From the NCBI GenBank assembly GCA_004380135.1, contig QXCR01000003.1, forward strand, positions 248,001 to 312,000: a stretch of 64,000 bases of DNA, in the 5' to 3' direction. The notes beneath the pieces were generated by a model, which had not been told where the DNA came from, did no database searches, and saw only the letters and a program-made list of their open reading frames with translations. This document shows, one piece after another, positions 21,888-34,406 of the stretch. Positions within the stretch are counted from its first letter, which is position 1. The number at the start of each line of letters is the position of its first letter. A program made the position numbers and the translations under genes. This stretch comes from Stemphylium vesicarium (Eukaryota > Ascomycota > Dothideomycetes > Pleosporales > Pleosporaceae).

Positions 21888-22997
21888 ATGTCCAAATTTC
21901 CAACACGACTCGCGCAGAACCTGCGAGTCCCATCACTACCTTCTTCAGTAGGACCCCGGATAAATTTCCGACGAGGCCTTGCTATCGCAACATCATCATC
22001 ACGACCATCTCAAAACTATAAATCATCGCAAAGAAAGCCTGAGATTTCGGCCTGCACTTGTACCATAAGACAACATCGAGGCTTCGCCACTACCCCAGCA
22101 CCCAACATGGCAGACGCCACAACCCCAGTAAAGAAGAAAGACTGGTCCGCAACACAATACCTCAAGTTCGGCAATGAGCGAACCCGCGCAGTCTATGATC
22201 TAGTCGGCCAAATCGTTCCTCTCCTCCCTTCTTCCAGCTCGTCCAGCAAAGACCCCCTCCGCATCTACGACCTCGGCTGCGGCCCAGGAAACAGCACAAA
22301 AGTCCTATCCGACTTTTTCCCCAGTGCCCAAATAACCGGCATGGACAGTTCCCCCGACATGCTCCATCGCGCAACATCATCCCTCACCTCAGAAAAGTCC
22401 AAGCAGATAGATTTCGTACCCGGAGATCTGGCAACATTCACTGTGGCCCCTACCACAGACCTCATCTTCAGCAACGCAGTCTTCCACTGGCTACGCAGCC
22501 CAACCCGCCTGCCCACCCTCGTCCGGCTATTCGAATCCCTGGAACCAGGCGCCGTGCTAGCAATCCAGGTCCCAGATAACTACCACGAGCCGTCTCACAG
22601 CCTGATGCGCGACACAGCCACCCTGCCCTCTTCCCCATGGTCACAGTACTTCGCCAACACACGCATCGGCGATGTGCAGGATGCTTCCCGCCCCGATCTC
22701 GATCCAATCGAACCGCCGTCCGCGTTTTACAATGCGCTCGCACCGCATGCAGCAAGCGTCAATCTGTGGCGCACAAAGTATGAGCATGTTGTCAAGGATG
22801 CGGGGGCGATTGTGGAGTGGGTCAAAGGAACGGGGCTGCAGCCGTATTTGAACAGGATAGATGAGAAAGACGACAAAGCGAGAAAGGCGTTTTTGGAGGA
22901 GTATGAGAGGAGGTTGAAGGGGGCGTATCCGGAGTTGGTGGATGGGAAGGTGATGTTGGGGTATCCGCGGTTGTTTGTTGTTGCTGTAAAGAAATGA
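21888..22997 (+). CDS. SAM-dependent methyltransferase, trans-aconitate 2-methyltransferase type
   Basis: Intronless frame of 369 aa. From about residue 74 it reads MADATTPVKKKDWSATQYL, the start of the Tam-type core (DWSAxxYLKFGxERTRP). The SAM-binding motif I is IYDLGCGPGNST near residue 126, followed by GMDSSPDML for the acidic loop. Trans-aconitate methyltransferases detoxify trans-aconitate by methyl ester formation. The N-terminal 73 residues are rich in Arg, Ser and Pro with few acids, like a mitochondrial presequence. If the upstream ATG is used, the enzyme is probably mitochondrial, close to aconitase. A cytosolic form starting at 22107 is equally possible from sequence, and two isoforms could be made. 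Confidence 0.85.
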   Translation: MSKFPTRLAQNLRVPSLPSSVGPRINFRRGLAIATSSSRPSQNYKSSQRKPEISACTCTIRQHRGFATTPAPNMADATTPVKKKDWSATQYLKFGNERTRAVYDLVGQIVPLLPSSSSSSKDPLRIYDLGCGPGNSTKVLSDFFPSAQITGMDSSPDMLHRATSSLTSEKSKQIDFVPGDLATFTVAPTTDLIFSNAVFHWLRSPTRLPTLVRLFESLEPGAVLAIQVPDNYHEPSHSLMRDTATLPSSPWSQYFANTRIGDVQDASRPDLDPIEPPSAFYNALAPHAASVNLWRTKYEHVVKDAGAIVEWVKGTGLQPYLNRIDEKDDKARKAFLEEYERRLKGAYPELVDGKVMLGYPRLFVVAVKK

Positions 22998-23873
22998 ATG
23001 CGGGTACTGCAAGTATTACCCTGGGTGTAGAGAATTATGGAGCAAGTGCCTACAGCACATTCTCTTTTCCTTCTCTCTCTATCTTCCCACGTGATCAGCG
23101 CACAAAAGATCAGATGTAAAACTCGCACTTCGTGGCGAACAAAAGATAGAGGAAGGAGAGGAGATCATAGATCCTTGCCAACGTTCATACCCTATACAAC
23201 CCCCATCTACCATAAACAACACACATGTTACTTCCACACAACACAAAGAACGATTGTAGCGCCTCGGTATTAATCCCCATTATGACGGTCTAGCTACACT
23301 GCTTACACGCCCCCTTCGCAGGCATTTCCTTCCTTCTCGCGCTACAACGCGCAGGCTTGCATCCCTTCCCCTTCTCTACCTCACTGCCTCCTCTAACTCA
23401 CTCCACCACCCGTCCACATCCTACACGGGACCCTATGCGCGTCGCCCTCAAAGCTTAAGCAATGCCAAGAATCGTAGATGGCACACATGATTACCCAGAA
23501 AAACAAAGAAAAACGCCCATACCAATGCTACTACCCACACCAAAAAAGAATCTCTTTCTTGCTTATGACAAGCAACACAATGCCACAAAAAGCCCAAGAA
23601 AAAGGAGCAATGCAAAAAAACAGTCGTCAAACTTTGTATCAAAGTCGATGCGTAGAAGATGGACCTCGGCCAGTTTTTCTTCCACATGATCATAATGTAG
23701 AAAATAAGGACCCTGGGGAGCCAAAAAGAGGAGGGGGTATAGAATAGTAGTATTTCGCCGCTTAGTGAGATGATGCTTTTTTCGCTCAAGCCCGTTGAAG
23801 AAATGGTGCAGAGGGAGAGAACAAAACGCCCATGTACTCCGGTTGGGAATCTTGAAAGGAGAGTTATCGTGGC
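22998..23873. other. Intergenic between convergent genes, 876 bp
   Basis: 3' flanks of the methyltransferase and LIM-RhoGAP genes. A-rich tracts around 23500-23640 give several spurious open frames. No gene is supported. Confidence 0.5.
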
Positions 23874-26800
23874 TCATCCGGCACCGGCTGTGCCGACCTG
23901 CGTGTGTTTTTGAAAGTTTGGCGAGCGATAGCTGTGTCGATGAGGCGATGCAGTCCGGTGACTTTCTGCTGAGGCTTGTGGGTTCGGCCCGTATGCAGCG
24001 TTGGGTGTTCCCCGGTCGTATCCCGGCGTGGGGCTGTGCTGGTTGTTGGCAGGACCATGGCCACCTGCTCCTGCTATTGGGCGGACTGCTGTCTCGCTCG
24101 CCTGAACCGAAGGATTGTTGTCCGCAGTCGTGATTTGGGGTGCGTTGCGTTGGTCTTTCCGTGACGCTGTCCCTGTCTGATCTCTGGGTGATGGTGTAGG
24201 AGCTGAAAGAGGGTTCTTTCCCCGCTGCTCCCATTGTCGCATGATCTCCTTTGCGCTCATATCCGACACTTCATCGCTGAGCAACTCCATGATTTCCGGA
24301 GGTACCTGGATACGGTTAGACTTGGTTGTTGTGAAGTAAGATAGCCACATACCTCGGAGAACTCGTCGTTGTTTTCGATGAGGTCAAATACGACCTTGAC
24401 CGCACCTTGATCGACGCTCTTGACCTCCTTCTCGTTGCTTTCACGCAAGATGTTCGGCGCCATGACAGTAGCGATGTTCCAGGTGTCCATCTTGTTACCC
24501 GTCTCTTCGTCTACCGTGTGGAATGATGAGACCCAGTTGAGGAAGCAAAACAGCACTTCCATGGTGTCGCGGTGAGCTTTGGGTAGCAAGCATAGCACCA
24601 GATGTAGGACCTTCTTTCTTTGTACTTCATCCTCAATATCTGGACTTGTCAGTGATAGCTCATTCGAATGCTGGAGACACTTACCATTGGCGACCATGAA
24701 CAGTCTGTACAGCTTCAAAGTCAAGACCGGCTCGGGCATTAGCCGAAGGAAGCGCTTCAAAAGGTTGGCAAGGATGACAGGGTTCTTGTTGTTCAAGTCG
24801 ACCTTTTGCACGCCATTGGCGTCAATCTCCTCTTCAAGCTCGCGGAGAGCCTTGAGGTTACCATTCTTTCTGAAAACACCCTCAATGGACATGTCCATAC
24901 TTCGCATCGCAGTAATGCAGTCCTGAAGCAGAGCTGGAACCTTGAGAGCGCCTGGTCCTACACCCTCGGTGCACTCGTCGCCGAACTTCTCGACGAGGTA
25001 CTCGAGAGACTGCCTAAAGGTGGCCTTATCGGAGACGGGCTTCTCGACGCTGGTAGTGTTCTTTTTTGGCTTGCCCTTGTCAGCCTTGAAAGCCTTTCCA
25101 AATCCAATCTTGCCCCAGAAGTTGTTCTTCTTCGATTCAATCAGATCAAGCAAGTCGCCCTGGTTGTACTGGTTGTCGTCGAGCAACAAGCCAAGCTGAA
25201 GAACAGCAAGACCCTTGAGCTTGAAGTACTCCAGCGGTGAAAGCTCTGAAAAGTACGTTCGCGATCGCCCTTCTGTCATTTGCTGCAGTTCCTGTCCTCC
25301 AGAGAAATCTCGGCGATGACCGGTCTGCAGTCGCGCTTGCTCGTCACGTCCTAGCAGTGCGCTGCCACCGGCACGGAATGCGTTAGGACGCTGCTCCCGC
25401 TGTTGCTCCAAAGCGGCCATACGGGCAATGTCGTCCAAAGCAAGGGAGTTGACGGCGAGGGTGACGGCGTCGGCTTCGTTCGTTCCGTCACGTTCTTGCA
25501 CAATCTGCATGCCACCTCGCAGCTGTCCTTCTCCTCCAGCTGAGTCGAGGCCGTCTGGACCGTCGATGATACGGGATTGGCGGGCACGTTTCATGGTGTT
25601 GGAAAGATGTTTGTCGAGTCGTGTGGAGCGAAGTCGTTTTATATCGGACATGGACTGTTCGTAAGCGGCATTTTGGCTGATCTGGCTTTCCGTGGTTGAG
25701 GTTCCGCCATATGATTTTGAACGAGTGTCGGTTCGTAAATGGGGGGGCTGTGCGTCTTTTTCCGCATCTCCAAGGCGATGCCCTTGGGTAGAGTCATAGC
25801 CTGCCAGATTAGGATCATCTACAAGTCATTAGTGGGAAGAACGTAATCTCGATAGCGGCTCCAGAAATCTGAGGCGAGGTGTTATGATGAGTGGTGACGA
25901 TGTGGGCTGTCGAGGAGAGGCTTTTCTTACCTGAAGTGTGAGGCAGTGCGCCACTGGATCGCAGCGTTGCCATGAGACGGGCGTGCGCTACGTTCAGCAG
26001 GTGAACATACTGTCGCAGCTTGGAAACTTGTTCGAATCCGTTTTCGGCGTCTGCACTTGCTGCTGCGCACGCAGGACAGAAGATCATTCGCTTGGACTTG
26101 CTCCAATAAGCGTTTTGGGTGTTATGGCGCAGGTCAGCATTACAGCCACGACAAATCATACAACTGTAATTGAAGGACATGTTGTTCAGGCGCAAGCACT
26201 TGTCTTCGACCTGCGCATCGCAGATGGGGCATGCATCCGACCATCGTGGAACAAGTCGAGCAGACTCGGCAGCCTGATCTCTTTGGGCTTCATCTTCAAG
26301 CCGGGCATCAAGAGAATTGACTTGGGTCAGGAAGTTGGTCAGGCCAACAGAGCTGCGTGTTTCGCGCTCTAATTTTAGTGCACCCTGCAGACAGATGCGA
26401 ATCAAGAGCTTCAAATAGTGGGCCAAACCGGTAACCAGGGACAGTAGTTCCTGGGTAACGCCAAGTCGACGCACGCCTGTACCTTGGGACTGTGTAAGAA
26501 GCGCGAAGAAAGCAACCACCTTCTTACAGAGGAGCTTTGATTCGCGGGAGTATGTGAGTCCCTTGGGAGTCCTGACGATCAATTGCGCATCGAGCGTGTC
26601 TGCAGCAGCAAAGAGCAGCTCGACGTGGACAATGAATTTCTTGGCGGCCATGACGCCGTCGACGTAGGCGCCGTTGCTGACGTGGAGAAGCATGTCGGAA
26701 ATGCACGTGGCGGACTTTTCCTCGAAAGCCGATAGGGTCTTCCAGATCCAGTTTACTTTGGCTTCAATCTCCTCTTCTTGCTGACGCACGCTCTCCCGGA

Positions 26801-27732
26801 CTTCGTCTGTCGCGTCGCTATCGTCTTCCAGGCGCTCAATGACTGGCTGCCCGGTCGAGTGGAGTCGCACATTCCAGTATTTATGGATCATGTAGCATTC
26901 CGGATGCCAATGCTGGTTCTGCCCGTTTCGGAAGATCTCGACGAACTGCTTGAGAATTGACGTCTGGCAGCCATTGCACCGTTGCGCGAACTTGGTCGAA
27001 TAGTGGTAGTGGCAATAGACGCTGCCCTCGTGCTCGTAGTAACTGTCGGAAGCGCCAAAGACGGTGGGGCAGACTGAACAGGTAAAGTGCTCAATGTGGT
27101 ATTTCCGGTCGAGGGCTGTGATGTAGGAACCGCGCAGAGCCTGTCCGCACTCGAAGCAAAGCAGGTCTAGCCTGCGGAAGTAGTCCGTTTCGCAGAGGGG
27201 GTACTGGCCGGGGGGCTTCTCGGGGACGGGGAAGAACTTGGAAGCGACAATTTTGCCGCAGTCCTGCAAGAGTCGGTCAGTCGATGTTGTGGCGATTTCA
27301 GGGTGGGATGATGGCTAGCGACTGTCCCGGATGCATTGATCCGCTCGCACGCCAATAAGAGGTGCCAGACAAGCTAGGCCATGCCCCTCGAATTCGAAAA
27401 CAAAGTAGGGTTCTTACATGACAAGTAAAGCATTCCAAATGGTATGTGTCGCCCAAAGCTCGCACAAACTGGCCGGTGAGTGATTCTCCACACTTTCCAC
27501 AAATCTTCCCGCTGCGCTTTGGCTTGGCGACGGGCTGATTCTGGTCCCCTGGATCAGTCGAGGATCGCGAGGGGAAGCCTACGCTGCGATCATTGGGCGC
27601 AAGACGTTCGGACGACGATGTGCCTTCGTCTGTGGCTCGCCGCATGAGGCCATTGCTGTGGGGGTCGTAGTTGTAGTGCTGATGGGCATCCTGATTATCC
27701 ATCGGAGGCGGTCCCTCCGCTGGTGTTCCCAT
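23874..27732 (-). CDS. lrg1: LIM-domain Rho GTPase-activating protein (Lrg1 type)
   Basis: Negative regulator of Rho1-type GTPases at the hyphal tip and septum; in yeast and Neurospora Lrg1 controls cell-wall glucan synthesis and polarity. Five exons, 27732-27418, 27263-25931, 25818-24685, 24639-24353 and 24305-23874, join in phase to 1166 aa. An unstructured N-terminus leads to tandem LIM domains (CGKCGESLTGQFVRALGDTY across the first junction, then CFECGQALRGSY). A third LIM-like Zn cluster (CPICDAQVEDKCL) lies near residues 450-515. RhoGAP occupies about 840-1020 with the arginine-finger segment IEGVFRKNGN. The C-terminal 130 residues are Pro/Ser/Gln-rich and disordered. The ATG at 27732 is the first in frame. 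Exon 1 ends inside LIM1 (CFTCH), and the first intron is long for this window (154 bp). Confidence 0.92.
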
Positions 27733-29088
27733 ATCCGGTTACGCCAGTTTTGAGAATGCCTCTCTACGATGCAGCGTCGTCGACGGTTTGGTGGCGTAGC
27801 CGAGGGTCGAAGGTGGCGCGTGACGAGGAGGCGGTGACGGGTGCAAGCGACGGCCCAATGGCAGGTATCGCAATGCGGTGTGCCGAATGCTCGTGGGAGG
27901 ATGCTGCGAAAGTAGGCGTGGCTGTGACGCGGTGAAAGTATGCTGGCTGGTGGCCAAGGGACCTTGGGCGGCGATGCGTTGGCGACGAGCGCGCTCTGTC
28001 CAGCGATGCGCAACGTCCAACAGGTTGGGGCGACGGGTGTGGTGTGGGGTGGGGCCTAGGTAGAATGAGGGCGATGGAAAGCTCGACGGCATGCGGTCGC
28101 TGGGCAGTCGGGCAGGGGAGGCGGCGTGCGGTGAATTAGGTAGGCCTGGGGCCGTGGTATTGGGGGGTATAGGACTAGGACCCTGAGCGGTGGATGAAAC
28201 GCGACCAGGGCAGCTAACGAGATGTCGTGAGGGCGGACGGGCGGCTCTCAACAGCGCAGGCACTCGTGACGCTCTTGGCGGGAAAATTCGCAGCGGGCGT
28301 CTGGGTGTGTGAGGCTGGTGGAGGATCCTGTGTCACTGAGGCCGTGGTCAATGTTGGAGAGGACGCATGTCCGTCAAGAGAGGCGCTAGGCCGCATTGGG
28401 GCTCAACTTGATTGCGATCCACGTCGGCAGCAGCATCGGCGGCTTTGAGACCCCTTGAGCTTAATTTTAGTGCTCAAAGGGAGCCGGCATTAGCAAGCCA
28501 TTATGCACTCCATCTGCTTCCCAACGCCCGGTGCGGTTAGATGGGCGGCATGGCATTCTTGGATACCCGCCGTGAAGTGAGTTGTCGGCACACACAGCAT
28601 TTCTCACCCCGTCCGCCGTCATCCTCGGCCCATGGCAGGCTATTCCTGGAGCACACTGCTGCAGGCCCTCCTGCAGGCCCCGATGGAAAGTCAGCGTGCA
28701 GGGCGGGGAAGGCCGTAAGCCCACCTCCAGCCGTTTCAAGGTACAAGGCTGTCTGGCTAGCGCAGAGGGCCAGTCTTGGCATTTTACATGTCGACGGTCG
28801 CGACTTCCCAAGCACGGCGAGGTGAGAGGCTTCGTGGCAGGCGCATCGTCACCGTCCCCATCAATTCCAGGCTTTTTTTTTCTTTTTGATTTCGCAGACT
28901 CCCACCAGAAGTCTCGCCGCTTTCACTAGCCGGACCGTGCTTCTGCCTTGTCCCTGAAAGTACAAAGATATTTTGTACTGCGACAAGCATCCAAACACCG
29001 ACACTCGCGCCCCAATATCGCCGACCGCTCCCACCGCCGCCTAAGATCATTGCCTGACATCACTACCCCATATCCCAAATTCACCACC
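27733..29088. other. Divergent intergenic region, 1.36 kb
   Basis: Separates the start codons of the LIM-RhoGAP and RPB4 genes. It is GC-rich with G/C-strand asymmetry, has long spurious open frames, and a T-rich tract ending in CAG near 28870-28900. It probably holds long 5' UTRs and promoters for both. No further gene is supported. Confidence 0.5.
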
Positions 29089-29711
29089 ATGGAAGGAGAC
29101 GGCGAGAACATGGCGCCGCAGAGGCAGGAGCCGCCCGTCTTCAAGGCCCCGAGGCTCGTCTCGCGCCCGAAGCCGCCCGTCCAGCAAGAGGAGGAAATGG
29201 GTTCTGAGATCAAGCTGGGCGACTTTGAGGACGTCCATGCGCTTTCCGTTTCCGAGGCACGCGCTGTCGTCACTGCCGTCCACGAAGCCCGAAAGAAGAA
29301 GGACCCTGAGAACAACCCTCTGCGCGACCGGATATACAACGACAACAAGTGAGTGGCATGAAATGGGAAGGCATTGAACAAGAAGAGATATGCTGACCGT
29401 GTGCAGCACCATCACCCAGTTCCTCGACTACCTCGACAACTTTGCCCGCTACAAGGAAGAAGACAGTCTCCACTCCATAGCTGCCCTCTTCGATGCCCAT
29501 CCCGAAATCTCCGTCGTCGAGAAAGCGCTGCTCGGAACCCTCACCCCCGACACTGCCGAAGAAGCTACCACCCTCATTCCCTCCCTGAAAATGGACGAGG
29601 ACGAGCTCCAGCTGATCTTGGATGAACTCAACAAGATGCGTAAGTTGGAAAAGATGGTCCGATTCGAAACAACTGAAGCTGACTGTTCGGACAGAGGATC
29701 GCCTTCGATAG
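29089..29711 (+). CDS. rpb4: RNA polymerase II subunit RPB4
   Basis: Fourth-largest Pol II subunit, forming the stalk with Rpb7. Three exons, 29089-29348, 29407-29639 and 29695-29711, give 169 aa. The last exon is only 17 nt and supplies the end QDRLR. Typical Rpb4 features are the N-terminal LGDFEDVHALSVSEARAV, the helix NTITQFLDYLDNFARYKEED and the C-terminal HRDC-like block LTPDTAEEATTLIPSLKMDE followed by LQLILDELNKM. The acidic, Lys-poor N-terminus before residue 40 is variable in fungi. The length is close to that of other filamentous ascomycete Rpb4 proteins. Confidence 0.92.
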
Positions 29712-29885
29712 CAGAAGCCTTGGCAATCGCCTGCCCGTGTCGTCTCTAGGCCCTGTCTTTGCACGTGGTAGATGAAATACACTCGTCACTGTTCTCCAGC
29801 CTCAGACTGCTCAATCGCATTGTTTCCTAATTTCCAGGTTATTCCATGACATTGTTTCGCACACATCACTTCATTCATTCCCACA

Positions 29886-30536
29886 ATGGCACCCATCGCA
29901 CCACACATAAGCACTCCCACCACTTCACCCTACTCACCCAGAATCCCCCAGACAAACCCATACAGACACAGACAAATGCCTGACCTGTCACAAAACCCCA
30001 CCACACCAGCGACCCTTGCAGTGGCCACCCCCTTCCCCAAACCCCCCACCAACACCAAGGAATCCAAAGAAACCCACGCAGGCTTCACCCCCGCCCAAGC
30101 AAAAACCTTTCTAACCCGCCTCCATGCAGTCCAAGAAGCACTAACCCACACCATGACCCTTACGCAAACACAACCTGCACCAGCCAAGAACCCAAAGCAG
30201 CAACTTACTCTCCTCCGCCGTTCCCTCGCCAAAACAGCACACTCCATCGCCTCCATCCTCGACACACCCGCGCGCCCTTGCGGCGAAGACATGGCACTAA
30301 CCGTTCTCTCGCTGCGGCTGCGCCAGTGCGAGGCTTTTTATCGCATGTTGGAGCAGGTTGAACAAGTGATGAGTGGGGAGGCGGAGAAGAAGGGCCCGAA
30401 GGAGATGGAGAAGCGGGAGTGGAAGAGGAAAGGGGATGAGATTAAGAAGAAACTGGGGACTTGGCTTGTGGAGGGTGTGCAGCCTGCGGTGTGTACGGGG
30501 ATTTGTGCGGTGGAGTTTGGGTTGGGAGAGAAGTGA
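29886..30536 (+). CDS. Hypothetical protein
   Basis: Single-exon frame of 216 aa on the same strand as RPB4, 174 bp downstream. The first 70 residues are Pro/Thr-rich and probably disordered. Residues 70-216 look helical and conserved in character (FTPAQAKTFLTRLHAVQEAL, then LSLRLRQCEAFYRMLEQVEQV and a Lys/Glu helix). No family is recognised. Codon use is biased to C-ending codons in the first half and to G-ending codons in the second. The absence of stops over 650 bp and the helical pattern support a real gene. Confidence 0.6.
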   Translation: MAPIAPHISTPTTSPYSPRIPQTNPYRHRQMPDLSQNPTTPATLAVATPFPKPPTNTKESKETHAGFTPAQAKTFLTRLHAVQEALTHTMTLTQTQPAPAKNPKQQLTLLRRSLAKTAHSIASILDTPARPCGEDMALTVLSLRLRQCEAFYRMLEQVEQVMSGEAEKKGPKEMEKREWKRKGDEIKKKLGTWLVEGVQPAVCTGICAVEFGLGEK

Positions 30537-30762
30537 TGTGGGGATGGTTTGTTTAGGTAAATGGTCAGAATGGAATTTGCGGTGTTGAGTTGAATGAATG
30601 GTTGCTGTTTTTGTTATGTGTGATGTTGAGCATGGTGAGATTATCTGGGTGGTAAGCGTATACTAAGATGATCAGGAATACAGAAATACATTGCAACATC
30701 TCTCTACCCAACACCTTTTTTCCCAACCATACGACAGGCGAGAAAAGGCAACGGTCCCCTTC

Positions 30763-32964
30763 TCAAAGAGGCATCATCCCATCCGGCAACCTCTTCCCTC
30801 CCTCAATCCTCCCCATCGTAATCTCAGGATACTCCGTCTTCTCCTCACCATACTCGATCCGCTTATCAGCCTCGCCTGGCACACGCGCCCCAACACTACA
30901 CACCGTAACGCGGAGTTTATCCGCGTACAAATGGGTTACACGCGTCCCCGATGCCTGTCCTTGTGTAAGCCTAGCACAGCACAGCGCAAAGGGGTTTGGA
31001 GAAGAGAAAGAAGGTTGGGACAGAAGAGAGCAACTTACATCAACCACATCCCAGCTCAAACTCTCCTTCAGATACGGCACCACATCTTCTGCGCCCAAGC
31101 TAGGCAGTTTACCCTCGTTTACAAGATCAACCAGATGCGACGTCAGACTTGTAATGCCCCTCAGCATCTTCTCTGGCACCACCCCCGTCTCACGGGTTGA
31201 GGCGGTCTGTAAGCCATCCCCGTGTCTCGGCCTTAGCACCATCCAACTCCCCACCTCAACAGCGCCATCGGACTGAAACATGCCAACGAACGAGAACCTA
31301 ACGATGAAAGTATCCGGCACGCTAGAGCTCGGGACTCGGGTTTCAACACTCCAATCTGTGAAGTGATTTTCGTTAGACGACAACATGGCGTCGAACGCCG
31401 TGCCTTGTTGCTGAGCACTCGCAACCTGACTGCGTATACGCCCGCTATACAAATTCGATATCGTAGCATTGACGGCGGTTTGGTACGCTTCTTCAGACGC
31501 GTACGTCCATTGCTGCGTCTCTGGATACGCGTAGCCGAGGACAGTAGTATTCCTGCAGTCGTTCGTAGTCCAGAAGGCGCCAGGCGACTTGCGGAAGGGG
31601 ATTAGTTCCGTGTCTGCGGTTATCTGTTGCCCGTCTTCGAGGAACACGTTGCCCTGTGTGCCGATAGTGGTCGGCTGCATCCAGTGGGTGGGGTGTGCGG
31701 CTTGGTAGAGGGCGAAGAGGCGGTCGACGTTCCTGGGATGGAAGGTCAGTGGTGTTTGATGGGGGTTTGCATGGGATGTGGCTTACGCGTGGTGCAGCAT
31801 GAAGAGTGGCTCGAAGGCTGAGTACTCCAGCGGCCACATGTGGCCCCAGTATGGTGAATCTCTGGTATATCCACCGCCGATGACGCCGTGCACCCAGCCG
31901 TGCGCGTCTTCTAGTGAGGAAGTGAATCGCGAGAAACTGCTCGATCGAAAGGCGACCCCGGTTTGCGCTATCAGGTTGTTGGACTGGTTTTTGAAGGCTT
32001 CTGGGAATAGTGATGGTTGCGATGGCGCCCATGGATCGTCCGATGCTGGCCATCGCACGGTTGAGTTGATCTTTCGCCACTGCAAAGATGGTTAGTTGTC
32101 GCGTGGAAGGTGAGCTTTGTACTTGCCTTTTCGTCGAAACCCTCTGGTAACGGCTGAAATTTGTATGAATACAGTGGATTGCTCAGCACCACTGGCATGC
32201 CCGCCGTATCCCTCACCATGATGGTAGATGCCACGAATATGTCCGGCACAGGTCCGTTCTTTGTGCCTTGAGCCCAATCCCAGTATGGTATTCGAAACTC
32301 GTCGGCAGCTGTGAGGAAACGGTTGAGTTGGGCTGCGGGCGCTTTCGTGGCTATTTGGCGAACATGGCTCGACACGACTTGCTACTGTCAGTCAGTATGA
32401 TCCTGGTTGCTATGATAAAGCCGATGTTGAACCAGGGATAAGAACATACCTCGAACAGTGCTAGATATGGACGATGCCATCCCAAGAACAGCTCGTTGTC
32501 GTGCGGGCAGTAGCCCGCTTGGCCAATCTTGTATGGTAAGCCTGGCGCGTCGCCCCATGTTCGATAGGGTCTTCCGTGAATTGCTGCATCGTGTTTTTAG
32601 CATACATCCGCATGTGATGGTTATCCCACGTACAAGCAAGACCATAGAAAGAATAAGGGTCGCTCTGATTAGCGTGATGTAGGTCGTCTAGCGCCAACAT
32701 GTACAGATTCCACTGATCGGGATAGTTATTCATCAGATCGCTGATCTCCCGCCGCACGTAAACGTCTCCTAGGAAGTGTTAGAAGTGGGTCATGATGGCG
32801 AAGGAGCGTGCAGTACCATTTCCGTCTCGTGAGGTCGGCCCGGTGACTACACCCACTGTAGATTGCCGGGCTATGTGATGCCTCTGATGCGCGACTTGCG
32901 TGCACGTAGTATATGAGACCAGAAAAAAGGATAAAATAGATCGAACGACCCAAGAGCCGGTCAT
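30763..32964 (-). CDS. Tyrosinase (type 3 copper phenol oxidase)
   Basis: Oxidises monophenols and diphenols to quinones, for melanin or secondary products. Seven exons, 32964-32817, 32768-32634, 32583-32450, 32381-32127, 32079-31787, 31732-31039 and 30954-30763, join in phase to 616 aa. The N-terminus MTGSWVVRSILSFFLVSY looks like a signal peptide. Copper site A ends in LGWHRPYLALFE, and copper site B is FMLHHANVDRLFALYQ. The C-terminal 300 residues form the usual fungal tyrosinase extension. The intron at 32126-32080 has a GC donor (GCAAGT); the GT two codons downstream would shift the frame. Acceptor choice at 30955 (GGACAG) is set by phase. It shares an intergenic region with no other pigment gene, so no pathway is implied. 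Confidence 0.9.
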
Positions 32965-34406
32965 CGTGGGCTAAGGTGCTTCTGGGTATTGGATTATCCG
33001 CTAGAAAAGGGTCAGTAGGCCGATGATTATTTATACTTCGCTATCCATAGTCACCAGCTGGGGAGCTTGCAAGCCAACAGTTGAGATGATTCGCTCAGGT
33101 CTTTGTTGGCGATATGCTGGCAGCGTCCTGAATTCGCTGTCCGTGACGTGGAACAAACGCGTTCGCGATAGAACTTGGTGGCGTGAAAATGCAAGATGCA
33201 TCCATGGGGGCGCCAAATCATAGCACCAGCAGACGACATATGTCAGGCGTTGCTAGAAGGTCGATGTGGTGGCGCTGGCGGCGTGTATAGTAATGTGGTG
33301 ATTCGCGCTAAAGAGCATGTTACAGTGGGCATTTCACTTACTCTACCACGTCCGTCCCTAGCTCAGAGCCACGGGAAGCGTTAGTGACGAGACGGCGCGC
33401 TATAACAACTACAGATGTAGAGCTGGGGTAAAGATGCGACGATTGCGCTATAGGTAGATTTCGCCATCAGCAGTTTTCTGAGATAGGAAATCGCCCGTCA
33501 GAGCGACGACAAGGCCATCATACCTGGAAAAACGCTGGAGTAGAAATTGAGCAAACAGAACGATGGGATTGAGGCGTTGAGGCGTCGATGAAAGAAGCAT
33601 AGGCGAGGAGTAGCGTTGACGTGGTAAAGACACGATTTGCTGAGCTTAGCCTTGTCCTCTTAAGCCTGTGATGCATCGATTAAAGGCGTACAGGTCATAT
33701 CATAGACCAGGTTTGCACGAACATGCGTAACATGCAACACACGGGGATCTTACCGCAGTCAATCGGACAAGAGACTCAAGGTTGCAGTGAAACTGGCGTC
33801 AATTGACGGCATTCGATCGAATGCCATCTCATACCAGCATTCTGAGAAATCCCATGGAGCTTGGGCTTACGAGTGGCAGTTTTGTGCTCGGTCACGTTCG
33901 CTGACTGTTGTGTTCAGTGTAGGACGATGCGTGGTCAGAGGCGCCTTGCAGTGCTGTAGCGGCGGTTGCGTGCTTGAGTGGCGGTTGGACGATGTGTCCT
34001 AACCGACAAGGGCAGACTCATGCGCGATTGGATGATGCTATACTGGGACCACATAGTTTGCTGCTGATGTAGTGTAGGCCAAACTCAATGCAGCGCCGAT
34101 AGGTCTCGCAGTCATGCGGATGCACCAATCGTCGAAATTCGGGGTAACATGGTTGTATTCACCATTGTCAGACGTTGCAAGGGACGGAAATAGTGAGCTT
34201 TTATATCGAAGTATCCAGAAAGAGACGCTAGCAAGATTGCATCGTGCGGCTAGCCGTAGCTAAACCATTTGTGTATTCCTCTACCAGCTCGTCAAGTGGC
34301 GCTTTCATGCGCGGTTCGTTTCGATAGCCCGTAGATCGTCTCGTTCATACAATCATTGAAGTCTTCAATGCGCTAATCGGGTATTTGGCGCCACCGTGTC
34401 ACCAGC
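32965..34406. other. Intergenic, 1.44 kb
   Basis: Upstream region of the tyrosinase gene and 3' flank of the LanC-like gene. Only short open frames on both strands; none looks like a gene. Confidence 0.45.
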
